Of a stretch of DNA of 64,000 nt, positions 8,767-16,643 are shown piece after piece (the first letter of the stretch is position 1; every line of letters starts with the position of its first letter). The DNA comes from Bacteroides sp. MSB163 (lineage in GTDB: Bacteria > Bacteroidota > Bacteroidia > Bacteroidales > Bacteroidaceae), in contig NZ_CP143867.1 in the NCBI RefSeq assembly GCF_036416795.1, forward strand, positions 5,200,001-5,264,000. The letters are read 5' to 3'. The notes under the pieces were generated by a model. It saw nothing but the letters and a program-made list of their open reading frames with translations, did not search any database and was not told the origin of the DNA. The position numbers and the translations under genes are program-made.

Positions 8767-10098
8767 ATGAAAACTAAATATACCAACAAACAGATTTGGA
8801 TGATAGCCTATCCGATCCTCATCAGTCTGCTGATGGAGCAAATGATAGGTATGACAGACACAGCCTTCCTAGGACGGGTAGGCGAAGTAGAACTGGGAGC
8901 ATCGGCCATTGCAGGTGTCTTCTATATGGTAATATTCATGGCAGCTTTCGGTTTCAGTATCGGAGCACAGATACTCATTGCCCGGCGCAACGGTGAAAAG
9001 CAATACCGGGAAATAGGCGACCTTTTCTATCAAGGAATTTACTTTCAGATAGGACTGGCGGCAGTAATGTTCCTGCTCTCCTACTTCCTTTCACCAATGA
9101 TACTGAAGCGAATCGTTTCTTCCGAACACATCTATGAGGCTGCCATCAGTTATCTGAACTGGCGGGTTTTCGGAGCCTTCTTCTCATTCAGTGCAGTCAT
9201 CTTCCGTGCTTTCTTCCTGGGAACTACGCAAACCAAGACACTGACACTCAATTCCATAGTCATGGTATTGAGTAACGTAGTTTTCAACTATATACTGATT
9301 TTCGGTAAATTCGGATTTCCCGCGCTCGGCATTGCAGGTGCCGCCATCGGTTCATCACTTGCAGAACTGGTTTCACTGATATTCTTTATCCTCTACACCC
9401 GCTACCGCATTGACTGCCGTAAGTTTGGACTGGACCGTATTCCGAAGTTCCGCCCGAAGATACTGAAACGAATGCTGAACATTTCCTTCTGGACCATGAT
9501 ACAAAACGTCTTCTCCTTGTCCACCTGGTTCTTGTTCTTCCTCTATGTGGAGCATCTGGGAGAACGGTCGCTCGCCATCACGAACATTGTCCGGAGCATA
9601 TCCGGCATTCTGTTCATGGTAATGATGGCATTTGCCTCAACCTGTGGTTCATTGGTCAGCAATCTCATCGGTGCAGGAGACAAAGACTGCGTGGCAGGCA
9701 CTATCCGGCAGCATATACGCATTGCATACCTGTTCACATTGCCGCTAGCACTGTTTTTTGCACTGTTCCCAAAACTTATACTGGGAATCTATACGGATAT
9801 ACCCGATTTACAGGATGCAGCCGTACATTCACTTTGGGTAATGTGCTCGGCATATCTGCTTCTCGTACCTGCCAATGTATATTTCCAGGCAGTATCAGGA
9901 ACGGGAAACACGCGCACGGCTCTGGTCATGGAACTGATAACGCTCGTCTTCTATGTTGCCTACATCACATACATCATTCTTTACTTGAAACTTGATGTAG
10001 CTCTGTGTTGGACATCGGAAATGGTATACTCCATTTTTATACTATTACTTTGCTGGTGGTATATTAAAGGAGGACGATGGCAAGAAAAACGCATATAA
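8767..10098 (+). CDS. MATE-family multidrug/sodium antiporter
   Basis: This is a 443-aa inner-membrane protein with about 12 hydrophobic segments in two similar halves. The N-terminus (QIWMIAYPILISLLMEQM, then GMTDTAFLGRVGEVELGASA) is the DinF/NorM-like MATE signature. Such proteins export cationic drugs or metabolites using Na+ or H+. I start it at the ATG at 8767 (MKTKYTNKQ). An in-frame ATG at 8722 lies inside the yidC terminator hairpin and would add a non-conserved extension. The substrate cannot be told from sequence. Confidence 0.92.
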   Translation: MKTKYTNKQIWMIAYPILISLLMEQMIGMTDTAFLGRVGEVELGASAIAGVFYMVIFMAAFGFSIGAQILIARRNGEKQYREIGDLFYQGIYFQIGLAAVMFLLSYFLSPMILKRIVSSEHIYEAAISYLNWRVFGAFFSFSAVIFRAFFLGTTQTKTLTLNSIVMVLSNVVFNYILIFGKFGFPALGIAGAAIGSSLAELVSLIFFILYTRYRIDCRKFGLDRIPKFRPKILKRMLNISFWTMIQNVFSLSTWFLFFLYVEHLGERSLAITNIVRSISGILFMVMMAFASTCGSLVSNLIGAGDKDCVAGTIRQHIRIAYLFTLPLALFFALFPKLILGIYTDIPDLQDAAVHSLWVMCSAYLLLVPANVYFQAVSGTGNTRTALVMELITLVFYVAYITYIILYLKLDVALCWTSEMVYSIFILLLCWWYIKGGRWQEKRI

Positions 10099-10102
10099 TT
10101 TG

Positions 10103-10110
10103 TATATTTG
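10103..10110 (+). promoter_or_regulatory. -7 promoter box of the S9 peptidase gene
   Basis: TATATTTG matches TAnnTTTG and lies 29 nt upstream of the ATG at 10140, just past the end of the MATE gene. No good -33 element is visible. Confidence 0.5.
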
Positions 10111-10139
10111 TCGCAAAATAACCGTAACGAACAACATAC

Positions 10140-12248
10140 ATGAAACAAGTAAACTTATTGCTTATGTCAGCAGCTATGACATTGGCTGCCTGCGGCGGGA
10201 CAAAAGACGCAGGGCAAGCCGGAGTACCGCTTATCGAGCGGTCGGATATCCAGATTGAAGGCAAACGCATGACTCCCGAAGCTCTCTGGGCCATGGGGCG
10301 TATCGGTGGTGTAGCCGTATCCCCCGATGAAAAGCAAATTGCTTACACAGTAGCTTACTACAGTGTACCGGAGAACAAGAGTAACCGTGAAGTCTTCGTG
10401 ATGAACACAGATGGAACAGGCAACAAACAAATCACCCACACTCCCTGGCAGGAAAACGAAGTGAACTGGATAAAGGGTGGCACTAAACTGGCGTTCCTTT
10501 CCAATGAAGGTGGCAGCAGTCAGTTGTGGGAAATGAATCCGGACGGCAGCGGGCGTAAACAGTTAACTCAATATGATGGTGACATCGAAGGTTATTCTTT
10601 CTCTCCCGACGGCAAGAAGTTGCTTTTCATTGCACAGGTGAAAACTAAACAAAGTACTGCGGATAAATATCCCGATCTCCCTAAAGCGACGGGTATCATC
10701 GTTACCGACCTGATGTACAAACATTGGGATGAATGGGTAACCGGTGCTCCGCATCCTTTTGTAGCCGATTTTGATGGAAACGGTATCAGCAATATAAAGG
10801 ATATACTGGAAGGAGAACCTTACGAAAGCCCGATGAGACCTTGGGGTGGCATCGAGCAACTGGCATGGAGTCCTGCCGGAGACAAGGTGGCATATACGTG
10901 CCGTAAGAAGACCGGTCTGGCTTATGCCATCTCCACCAACTCGGATATTTATATCTACGATCTTGCAACCAAGAAGACAGACAATATCACCGAAGAAAAC
11001 AAAGGTTATGATACAAATCCTCAGTACTCTCCCGATGGTAAATACATTGCCTGGCAGAGCATGGAACGTGACGGTTATGAAGCTGACCTAAACCGCCTCT
11101 TCATCATGAATCTGGAAACAGGTGAGAAACGTTTCGTCAGCAAGGAATTCGAATCGAACGTAGATGGTTTCTTGTGGAATAGAGACTCTAAGAGTATTTA
11201 TTTCATCGGCGTCTGGCATGGTGAAACACAGATTTACAATATCGATCTTGCCGCCAACGATAAGATTACGCAGTTGACAGACGGTATGTATGATTATGCT
11301 TCCCTCGCCCTTGCAGGAGATAAAGTAATCGCTTTACGCCACTCAATGAGTATGGGTGATGAAATCTATGCCGTATCTGCCACCCGCAACGGGGATGCTT
11401 TTGACGAAGCAAAACAACTGACCTTCGAAAACAAGCGGATTTACGACCAATTGGAAATGGGTAAAGTTGAAGCTCGCTGGATGAAGACTACAGACGGCAA
11501 ACAGATGCTGACATGGGTTATCTACCCGCCACAGTTTGACCCGAACAAGAAATACCCTACCCTCCTGTTCTGTGAAGGTGGTCCGCAAAGCCCCGTAAGC
11601 CAGTTCTGGAGCTATCGCTGGAATTTCCAGATTATGGCTGCCAACGACTATATCATCGTAGCTCCCAACCGCCGCGGACTTCCGGGCTTTGGAGTGGAAT
11701 GGAATGAAGCCATCAGTGGTGATTACGGTGGTCAGTGCATGAAGGATTATTTCACAGCTATCGACGAGATGGCTAAAGAATCGTTTGTAGACAAGGATCG
11801 TCTGGGTTGTGTAGGCGCAAGCTTCGGTGGCTTCTCCGTTTACTGGCTCGCCGGACATCATGACAAGCGCTTCAAAGCATTCATTGCACATGATGGTATC
11901 TTCAACATGGAAATGCAGTATCTGGAAACAGAAGAGAAATGGTTTGCCAACTGGGATATGGGTGGTGCATACTGGGAAAAACAAAATCCGGTAGCCCAAC
12001 GCACATTCGCCAATTCTCCGCACCAGTTTGTAGACAAATGGGATACACCTATCCTTTGTATTCATGGCGAAAAAGACTACCGTATTCTAGCCAACCAGGC
12101 AATGGCTGCTTTTGATGCTGCCGTAATGCGTGGTGTTCCTGCCGAGCTACTGATATATCCGGATGAAAATCACTGGGTATTGAAACCTCAGAATGGCATC
12201 CTCTGGCAACGCACATTCTTTGAATGGCTGGGCAAATGGTTGAAATAA
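10140..12248 (+). CDS. S9-family prolyl oligopeptidase-like lipoprotein
   Basis: This 702-aa exported serine peptidase has a signal peptide with lipobox LAAC-G (Cys near 19), so it should be lipid-anchored in the periplasm or at the surface. Residues of about 40-440 form a beta-propeller with repeated S-PD-K--Y/F units (VSPDEKQIAY, FSPDGKKLLF, YSPDGKYIAW). The C-terminal alpha/beta hydrolase domain carries the triad Ser561 (GASFGGF), Asp646 (HGEKDY) and His678 (ENHWVLK). It resembles acylaminoacyl/dipeptidyl peptidases of subfamily S9C; exact specificity is unknown. It is monocistronic, with a -7 box upstream and a hairpin terminator shared with lipB downstream. Confidence 0.92.
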   Translation: MKQVNLLLMSAAMTLAACGGTKDAGQAGVPLIERSDIQIEGKRMTPEALWAMGRIGGVAVSPDEKQIAYTVAYYSVPENKSNREVFVMNTDGTGNKQITHTPWQENEVNWIKGGTKLAFLSNEGGSSQLWEMNPDGSGRKQLTQYDGDIEGYSFSPDGKKLLFIAQVKTKQSTADKYPDLPKATGIIVTDLMYKHWDEWVTGAPHPFVADFDGNGISNIKDILEGEPYESPMRPWGGIEQLAWSPAGDKVAYTCRKKTGLAYAISTNSDIYIYDLATKKTDNITEENKGYDTNPQYSPDGKYIAWQSMERDGYEADLNRLFIMNLETGEKRFVSKEFESNVDGFLWNRDSKSIYFIGVWHGETQIYNIDLAANDKITQLTDGMYDYASLALAGDKVIALRHSMSMGDEIYAVSATRNGDAFDEAKQLTFENKRIYDQLEMGKVEARWMKTTDGKQMLTWVIYPPQFDPNKKYPTLLFCEGGPQSPVSQFWSYRWNFQIMAANDYIIVAPNRRGLPGFGVEWNEAISGDYGGQCMKDYFTAIDEMAKESFVDKDRLGCVGASFGGFSVYWLAGHHDKRFKAFIAHDGIFNMEMQYLETEEKWFANWDMGGAYWEKQNPVAQRTFANSPHQFVDKWDTPILCIHGEKDYRILANQAMAAFDAAVMRGVPAELLIYPDENHWVLKPQNGILWQRTFFEWLGKWLK

Positions 12249-12250
12249 AA

Positions 12251-12330
12251 AAACAGACGATTGAAGGCTCCTGAAACAGACCATCTGTTAGGGATAAACA
12301 GACCGTCTATTTGATACAAACAGACCATCT
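12251..12330 (+). repeat. 22-bp-period repeat array downstream of the S9 peptidase
   Basis: AAACAGAC recurs at 12251, 12274, 12296 and 12318, spacings of 23, 22 and 22. The last three copies share the longer core AAACAGACC(A/G)TCT. The copy at 12275-12289 is itself a gapped palindrome (AACAGA-cca-TCTGTT). The final copy is the left arm of the terminator hairpin. Confidence 0.8.
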
Positions 12331-12356
12331 ATTCGCAGTGAATAGATGGTCTGTTT
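12318..12356. terminator. Bidirectional terminator between the S9 peptidase gene and lipB
   Basis: Perfect 17-bp stem (12318-12334 with 12340-12356, AAACAGACCATCTATTC) with a 5-nt loop. It has an A-tract on the left and a T-tract on the right, so it can act on both converging genes. The lipB stop codon is 2 nt away. Confidence 0.9.
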
Positions 12357-12357
12357 T

Positions 12358-13020
12358 TTATCTCTGCATCAAGCCCTGCAATTCACGGCATAAGCGTTGT
12401 TTTACTTCTTCCATCGGCACCTCCCGTTTCAGCTCCTGTTGCAGCGAAGTTACTCCTTTATCTATGAATCCACAGGGGTTGATATAGCTGAAATATCTCA
12501 AATCGGTATTCACATTCAGCGCCAACCCGTGCATGGTAACGAAATGGCTGCTCCGCACGCCAATAGCGCATATCTTACGCGCATGCGGCGTATCTCCCTC
12601 CAACCAAACACCTGTTGCTTTCTCCAACCTCCCGGCAGTAATGCCGTAGGAGGCACATACACGGATGACCGCTTCTTCCAACAAATGTACATACTCTTTC
12701 AGCCCCAACGAGAATTCTTCGAGATTCAGGATAGGATAACATACCAGTTGTCCCGGACCATGATATGTGATATCACCTCCACGATCAATATGATAGAGCG
12801 TAGCTCCTATCTTCTGAAGTTGTTCCTCACTCAACAGCATATTACCTTCTTTGCCGCTGCGGCCTAAAGTGTATACATGCGGATGTTCGCACAAAATGAT
12901 GTGATTTTCATACTCTTCCCCTGCCTGCTTGGCACGAATAAGAGTATCAAACCACTCCGTTTGCCAGGTCCATGCCTCGGCATACGGAATGATATTCCAG
13001 TCAGTTATATTCAGTTTCAT
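12358..13020 (-). CDS. lipB: Octanoyl-[acyl-carrier-protein]:protein octanoyltransferase
   Basis: This 220-aa enzyme moves octanoate from acyl-carrier protein to lipoyl domains, the first step of lipoate assembly. The motifs are the canonical ones: HPHVYTLGRSGKEGN, DRGGDITYHGPGQLVCYP, the catalytic Lys149 region ARKICAIGVR and Cys183 in NPCGFIDKG. A plausible client is the glycine-cleavage H protein, consistent with gcvP at 21854-24703, although gcvH is not in the window. A TAACTTTG box ends only 5 nt before the ATG, so its mRNA may have almost no leader. Confidence 0.96.
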   Translation of the reverse strand: MKLNITDWNIIPYAEAWTWQTEWFDTLIRAKQAGEEYENHIILCEHPHVYTLGRSGKEGNMLLSEEQLQKIGATLYHIDRGGDITYHGPGQLVCYPILNLEEFSLGLKEYVHLLEEAVIRVCASYGITAGRLEKATGVWLEGDTPHARKICAIGVRSSHFVTMHGLALNVNTDLRYFSYINPCGFIDKGVTSLQQELKREVPMEEVKQRLCRELQGLMQR

Positions 13021-13025
13021 GCCGA

Positions 13026-13061
13026 CAAAGTTAAGACTTTAGGGATAAAATCGTATATTTG
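13026..13061. promoter_or_regulatory. Overlapping divergent promoters of lipB and the AraC gene
   Basis: The 62-nt gap holds TAACTTTG on the minus strand (13026-13033, for lipB) and TATATTTG on the plus strand (13054-13061, for the AraC gene, 21 nt before its ATG). The AraC -7 box falls where the lipB -33 region should be, so the two promoters compete for the same DNA. Confidence 0.5.
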
Positions 13062-13082
13062 CCGTCAGCAAAATGAAAAAAG

Positions 13083-13922
13083 ATGAAACATAACTTCCCA
13101 CAAGTAGATTTGCCGGTCGAAATGCTGGCATGGAGAGATGTTACAGAAGATATTCTGAATCTCTATCGCCAGTCATGCCGATTGAAGGCATGCATTTTTG
13201 CGTTATGCACTGAAGGGACCATCACAGCATCCATCAATCTGATGGAGCATGAAATAAAAAAGAATGACCTGATCATTCTGATGCCGGGAACTATCTTACA
13301 GCTCAATGAGCAAAAAGAAAAGGTACGGCTTTGCTTCGTAGGTTTCTCCAGTCACTGTGTCAATGGCATTAACCTGTTGCAGGCTACGATGGGATCTTTC
13401 TCCAAAATATGGGATAATCCGATTGTAAGTGTCAGCGATTTAATAGCATCCTATTTTGTGGATTACTTCGCACTGCTGACACGCATATCACTCTCCCATC
13501 CTACCGCTACCAGCACCGCAATGGCACAAAGCGTACTCCATAGCATTTTGCTTGGAATAAACGCCCTCTATGCCAATCGCCCGCAAAGCATTCTTGCCAA
13601 AAGCCGCAAAGAGGAAATCTGCCAGAAATTCGTACAACTCGTTATTGAAAATTATATGACTGAGAGACGAGCTCAATTCTATGCCGACAAGTTGGGAATT
13701 TCATTGCAGCATCTCAGCACTACCGTAAAGCAAGTAACAGGAAGGAATGTACTCGAAATTATTTCGCATGTGGTGATTACGGACGTCAAAGCACGGTTGA
13801 AGTCCACTGATATGACTATTCAGGAAATAGCCTATTCACTGAACTTTCCCAGTGCCTCTTTCTTCGGAAAGTATTTTAAGAGGCACATGGGAATGAGTCC
13901 GTTGGAATATAGAAATAGTTAG
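13083..13922 (+). CDS. AraC-family transcriptional regulator
   Basis: This 279-aa protein has an N-terminal cupin-like sensor region (about 25-150) and a C-terminal AraC/XylS double helix-turn-helix (about 180-278). The second helix-turn-helix is clear: TIQEIAYSLNFPSASFFGKY followed by FKRHMGMSPLEYR. It diverges from lipB and converges on the copper-type ATPase gene, with stop codons overlapping by 4 nt. The neighbouring copper-type locus is a plausible target, but that is inference. No effector can be read from the sequence. Confidence 0.9.
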   Translation: MKHNFPQVDLPVEMLAWRDVTEDILNLYRQSCRLKACIFALCTEGTITASINLMEHEIKKNDLIILMPGTILQLNEQKEKVRLCFVGFSSHCVNGINLLQATMGSFSKIWDNPIVSVSDLIASYFVDYFALLTRISLSHPTATSTAMAQSVLHSILLGINALYANRPQSILAKSRKEEICQKFVQLVIENYMTERRAQFYADKLGISLQHLSTTVKQVTGRNVLEIISHVVITDVKARLKSTDMTIQEIAYSLNFPSASFFGKYFKRHMGMSPLEYRNS

Positions 13923-16126
13923 TATCTTAAACGAAGGCTGTTCAAGACTACCGATACACTGGAAAATGCCATAGCTGCACTTGCCAACATGGGATTCAGC
14001 AATAATCCATTGATTGGATAAAGTAATCCGGCAGCAATAGGAATACCTATCAGGTTGTAAATGAATGCCCAGAACAGATTCTGATGAATCAGGCGTACCG
14101 TCTGCCGGGAGAGATTGAATGCTTTTGGCAACAGCAACAGATCCGAAGTCATAAGAGTGACCATTGCCACATCCATGGCAATGTCCGTTCCTTTACCCAT
14201 GGCAATACTGACATCGGCACAAGCCAAAGCCTGTGAATCGTTAATACCATCACCTACCATAGCTACCGTCTTTCTCTGAAGTTGAAGCTGGCGTACAAAC
14301 TCTTCCTTATCATCCGGCAAAGCATCGGCAATATACTGGATATTACCCAGTCGAGCGGCAACAGCGGAAGCGGTACGTTCACCGTCTCCCGTCAGCATAT
14401 AAACTTCAATACCTTGGGTACGGAGTTCGCGAACAGCCTCAGCGGAAGTCGCCTTTATCTGATCTTTGATAGCAACAATCGCAAGCAATTCATCCTTGCG
14501 GCCAAAGTAAACGATGCTACAACCGTCCGACTCGTATTGAGCCAGCATTTCTCCCAAAACATCGGTCAGGGTGGCATGGTAATCTTTCAACAACTTGTGA
14601 CTGCCTGTCCAATACTCAGCGCCCTGATAAGTCACTTTAATACCCTTACCGGTAATACTTTCAAAACCATCCAGAGCTGCAGGAACAATATGCTCTTGTT
14701 CTTGCAAGGCAGTGACAATGGCACCAGCCAACGGATGCTCCGATTTAAGTTCGGCAGCCAGAAGAATGTCCTTATAATGTTCTTCCTGCGGCTGTGCCCA
14801 TAACCAACCGGTAACGGTAGGATGTCCTTCAGTCAATGTACCGGTCTTATCCAATACCACAACATTTACCTTTCGCATCTGTTCCAGTGCCACAGCATCT
14901 TTTATCAGAATATGATGATCGGCAGCCTTACCGATACCTACCATCAAAGCCGTAGGAGTAGCCAGTCCCAATGCACAAGGGCAAGCAATCACCAATACGG
15001 AAACCGCCGACAGCATAGCATGAGAAAGCATATCCACACCACCAAAAAACATCCAGATAAAGAATGTCAGGACAGACAAACCCAGTACGACCGGAACAAA
15101 GATACCTGTCACTTTATCTACAATACGCTGCACGGGAGCCTTACTGCCTTGCGCTTCTTGCACCATACGGATGATACGCGCCAGCACAGTTTCTCCACCT
15201 ACTTTCTCGGCACGGATAATGAATGATCCTTTCTGATTAATGGTTCCGGCCAACACATGCGAGCCAATCTTCTTTTCTACCGGAATAGGCTCACCGCTTA
15301 TCATGCTTTCATCTACATAAGAGTCACCTTCAGTCAGAAAACCATCCACAGGAATTTGCTCGCCGGGGCGGACGCTCACCAGATCATCGATGTTCAATTG
15401 GTCCAAAGGTACATCCAGTTCTTTACCGTCGCGTACTACACGGGCTTTCTTAGGTTGCAAACCCATCAGTTTGCGGATAGCAGTGGAAGTATTTCCCTTC
15501 GCACGTTCCTCCATGAGTTTACCTGTCAAAACAAAAGCGATGATAACCACAGCAGCTTCGTAATAGACATGAGGCTCCAATCCACGGTTATACCAGAAAT
15601 CGGGGAAGAAAGTATTAAAGACGCTGAACAGGAAAGCAATGGATGTACTTAGTGCCACCAGTGTATCCATATTGCTGCGTCCCAAACGCGCTTGTTTCCA
15701 AGCACCGGTATAGAACGGTGTACCGAACAATACCAGTACAGGAATAGCAAGCACCATCTGTATCTCGTTAGAATAAAGTACATGCATGAAGACCATGGAA
15801 AGCAACAACAGGGGAACAGCAAAAATCCACGCTCCTATCACCCGCGTTTTCAGGCGGCGATAGCGTTTCTGTTGTTCTTCTTCCTGACGTTCTTCAACAT
15901 GCTCTTCCTCAATGATGAGGTCATAGCCTGCAGCCAGTACGGCAGCACGAATTTCTCCGGGTGTCAGTTTGTCCGTCTCATAGGAGACAGACAGTGTATT
16001 GGAAGCAAAGTTGACCGAAGCATCTGCAACGCCCACCAACTTGCGAACTGTCTTTTCTACGTTATTGGCGCATCCCGCACAATGCATGTTCAGCACGGGA
16101 AACGTCTGTTTTTTTAAATTACCCAT
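13919..16126 (-). CDS. copA: CopA-like Cu+-exporting P1B-type ATPase
   Basis: This 735-aa inner-membrane pump uses ATP to export Cu+ (or Ag+). One N-terminal HMA domain carries the metal site MHCAGC (Cys16, Cys19). The order then is membrane helices, the actuator loop (MISGEPIPVEK), the membrane metal motif CPCALGLATPTA, the phosphorylated Asp426 in DKTGTLTEG, the nucleotide-domain motif SEHPLAGAI, and GDGINDSQAL. I use the ATG at 16126 (MGNLKKQTFPVLN); an upstream in-frame ATG at 16183 adds a non-conserved stretch overlapping the repeat element at 16161-16245. It is the last gene of the minus-strand metal locus. Confidence 0.95.
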   Translation of the reverse strand: MGNLKKQTFPVLNMHCAGCANNVEKTVRKLVGVADASVNFASNTLSVSYETDKLTPGEIRAAVLAAGYDLIIEEEHVEERQEEEQQKRYRRLKTRVIGAWIFAVPLLLLSMVFMHVLYSNEIQMVLAIPVLVLFGTPFYTGAWKQARLGRSNMDTLVALSTSIAFLFSVFNTFFPDFWYNRGLEPHVYYEAAVVIIAFVLTGKLMEERAKGNTSTAIRKLMGLQPKKARVVRDGKELDVPLDQLNIDDLVSVRPGEQIPVDGFLTEGDSYVDESMISGEPIPVEKKIGSHVLAGTINQKGSFIIRAEKVGGETVLARIIRMVQEAQGSKAPVQRIVDKVTGIFVPVVLGLSVLTFFIWMFFGGVDMLSHAMLSAVSVLVIACPCALGLATPTALMVGIGKAADHHILIKDAVALEQMRKVNVVVLDKTGTLTEGHPTVTGWLWAQPQEEHYKDILLAAELKSEHPLAGAIVTALQEQEHIVPAALDGFESITGKGIKVTYQGAEYWTGSHKLLKDYHATLTDVLGEMLAQYESDGCSIVYFGRKDELLAIVAIKDQIKATSAEAVRELRTQGIEVYMLTGDGERTASAVAARLGNIQYIADALPDDKEEFVRQLQLQRKTVAMVGDGINDSQALACADVSIAMGKGTDIAMDVAMVTLMTSDLLLLPKAFNLSRQTVRLIHQNLFWAFIYNLIGIPIAAGLLYPINGLLLNPMLASAAMAFSSVSVVLNSLRLRY

Positions 16127-16160
16127 ATAAATATTGTTTTTTAGAAGTTCTGAAAACAAC

Positions 16161-16245
16161 AGAACACAAATTACACGAATCACACAAATGCAGGTTTCGC
16201 TACAAGCGCGAAGGAGATTCGTATAATTCGCGAAATTTGTGTTCT
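16161..16245. repeat. Inverted 9-bp-period repeat element
   Basis: Left arm: three 9-mers in tandem from 16164, ACACAAATT, ACACGAATC and ACACAAATG. Right arm, read on the minus strand from 16243: ACACAAATT, TCGCGAATT and ATACGAATC. The outermost 12 bp (16161-16172 with 16234-16245) are a perfect inverted repeat and the centre has a GC-rich TTTCGC/GCGCGAA hairpin. It lies between the HMA gene and copA, inside the presumed operon. Confidence 0.8.
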
Positions 16246-16285
16246 ACCCAGTGTTATAAACAATCTCTACAGGCCGTTTGTTCGA

Positions 16286-16597
16286 CTACTTCTTATCCTC
16301 TTGCTTCGTCTCCTTCACGAATTCGGCTTCATAGTTGAACTTCTTGAAACCGGCTTTCAGTTTGTCCACATTTGTCTTTTCAGCATCGTATGTGATAGAA
16401 ACTGTTTTGGTTTTCAAGTCTGTAGAGAATTCTTTTACTCCTTTCTCAAATTTAATGTTGCTCTTCACTTTCTTTTCGCAATTCTCGCAATGCATCTGTG
16501 AAACTTTAAAGACAGCAGTACGGATGTCTTTCGCCATTACCGCCGTTACACTCAATAAAGCTACTACAAGGGCAGCCATCATTCTCTTTGTTTTCAT
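16286..16597 (-). CDS. Secreted heavy-metal-associated (HMA) domain protein
   Basis: This 103-aa protein has a signal peptide (about 1-22, ending VMAK) and a single HMA ferredoxin-like fold with the metal-binding pair MHCENC (Cys37, Cys40). It resembles CopZ/MerP and is probably a periplasmic copper carrier between the outer-membrane receptor and CopA. The tail is Lys/Glu-rich (KETKQEDKK). It sits 46 nt downstream of the TonB receptor gene in the same orientation. The metal is inferred from context; mercury or another soft metal is possible. Confidence 0.88.
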   Translation of the reverse strand: MKTKRMMAALVVALLSVTAVMAKDIRTAVFKVSQMHCENCEKKVKSNIKFEKGVKEFSTDLKTKTVSITYDAEKTNVDKLKAGFKKFNYEAEFVKETKQEDKK

Positions 16598-16643
16598 AAA
16601 TACCTCCTTATTTATTGGTTAATAATATTTAAGTTACGAGCTA

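Noticed and set aside
16127..16183. Upstream start of copA
   Set aside because: The extension overlaps the inverted nonamer element and is not conserved in sequence character; the HMA domain begins after the ATG at 16126.
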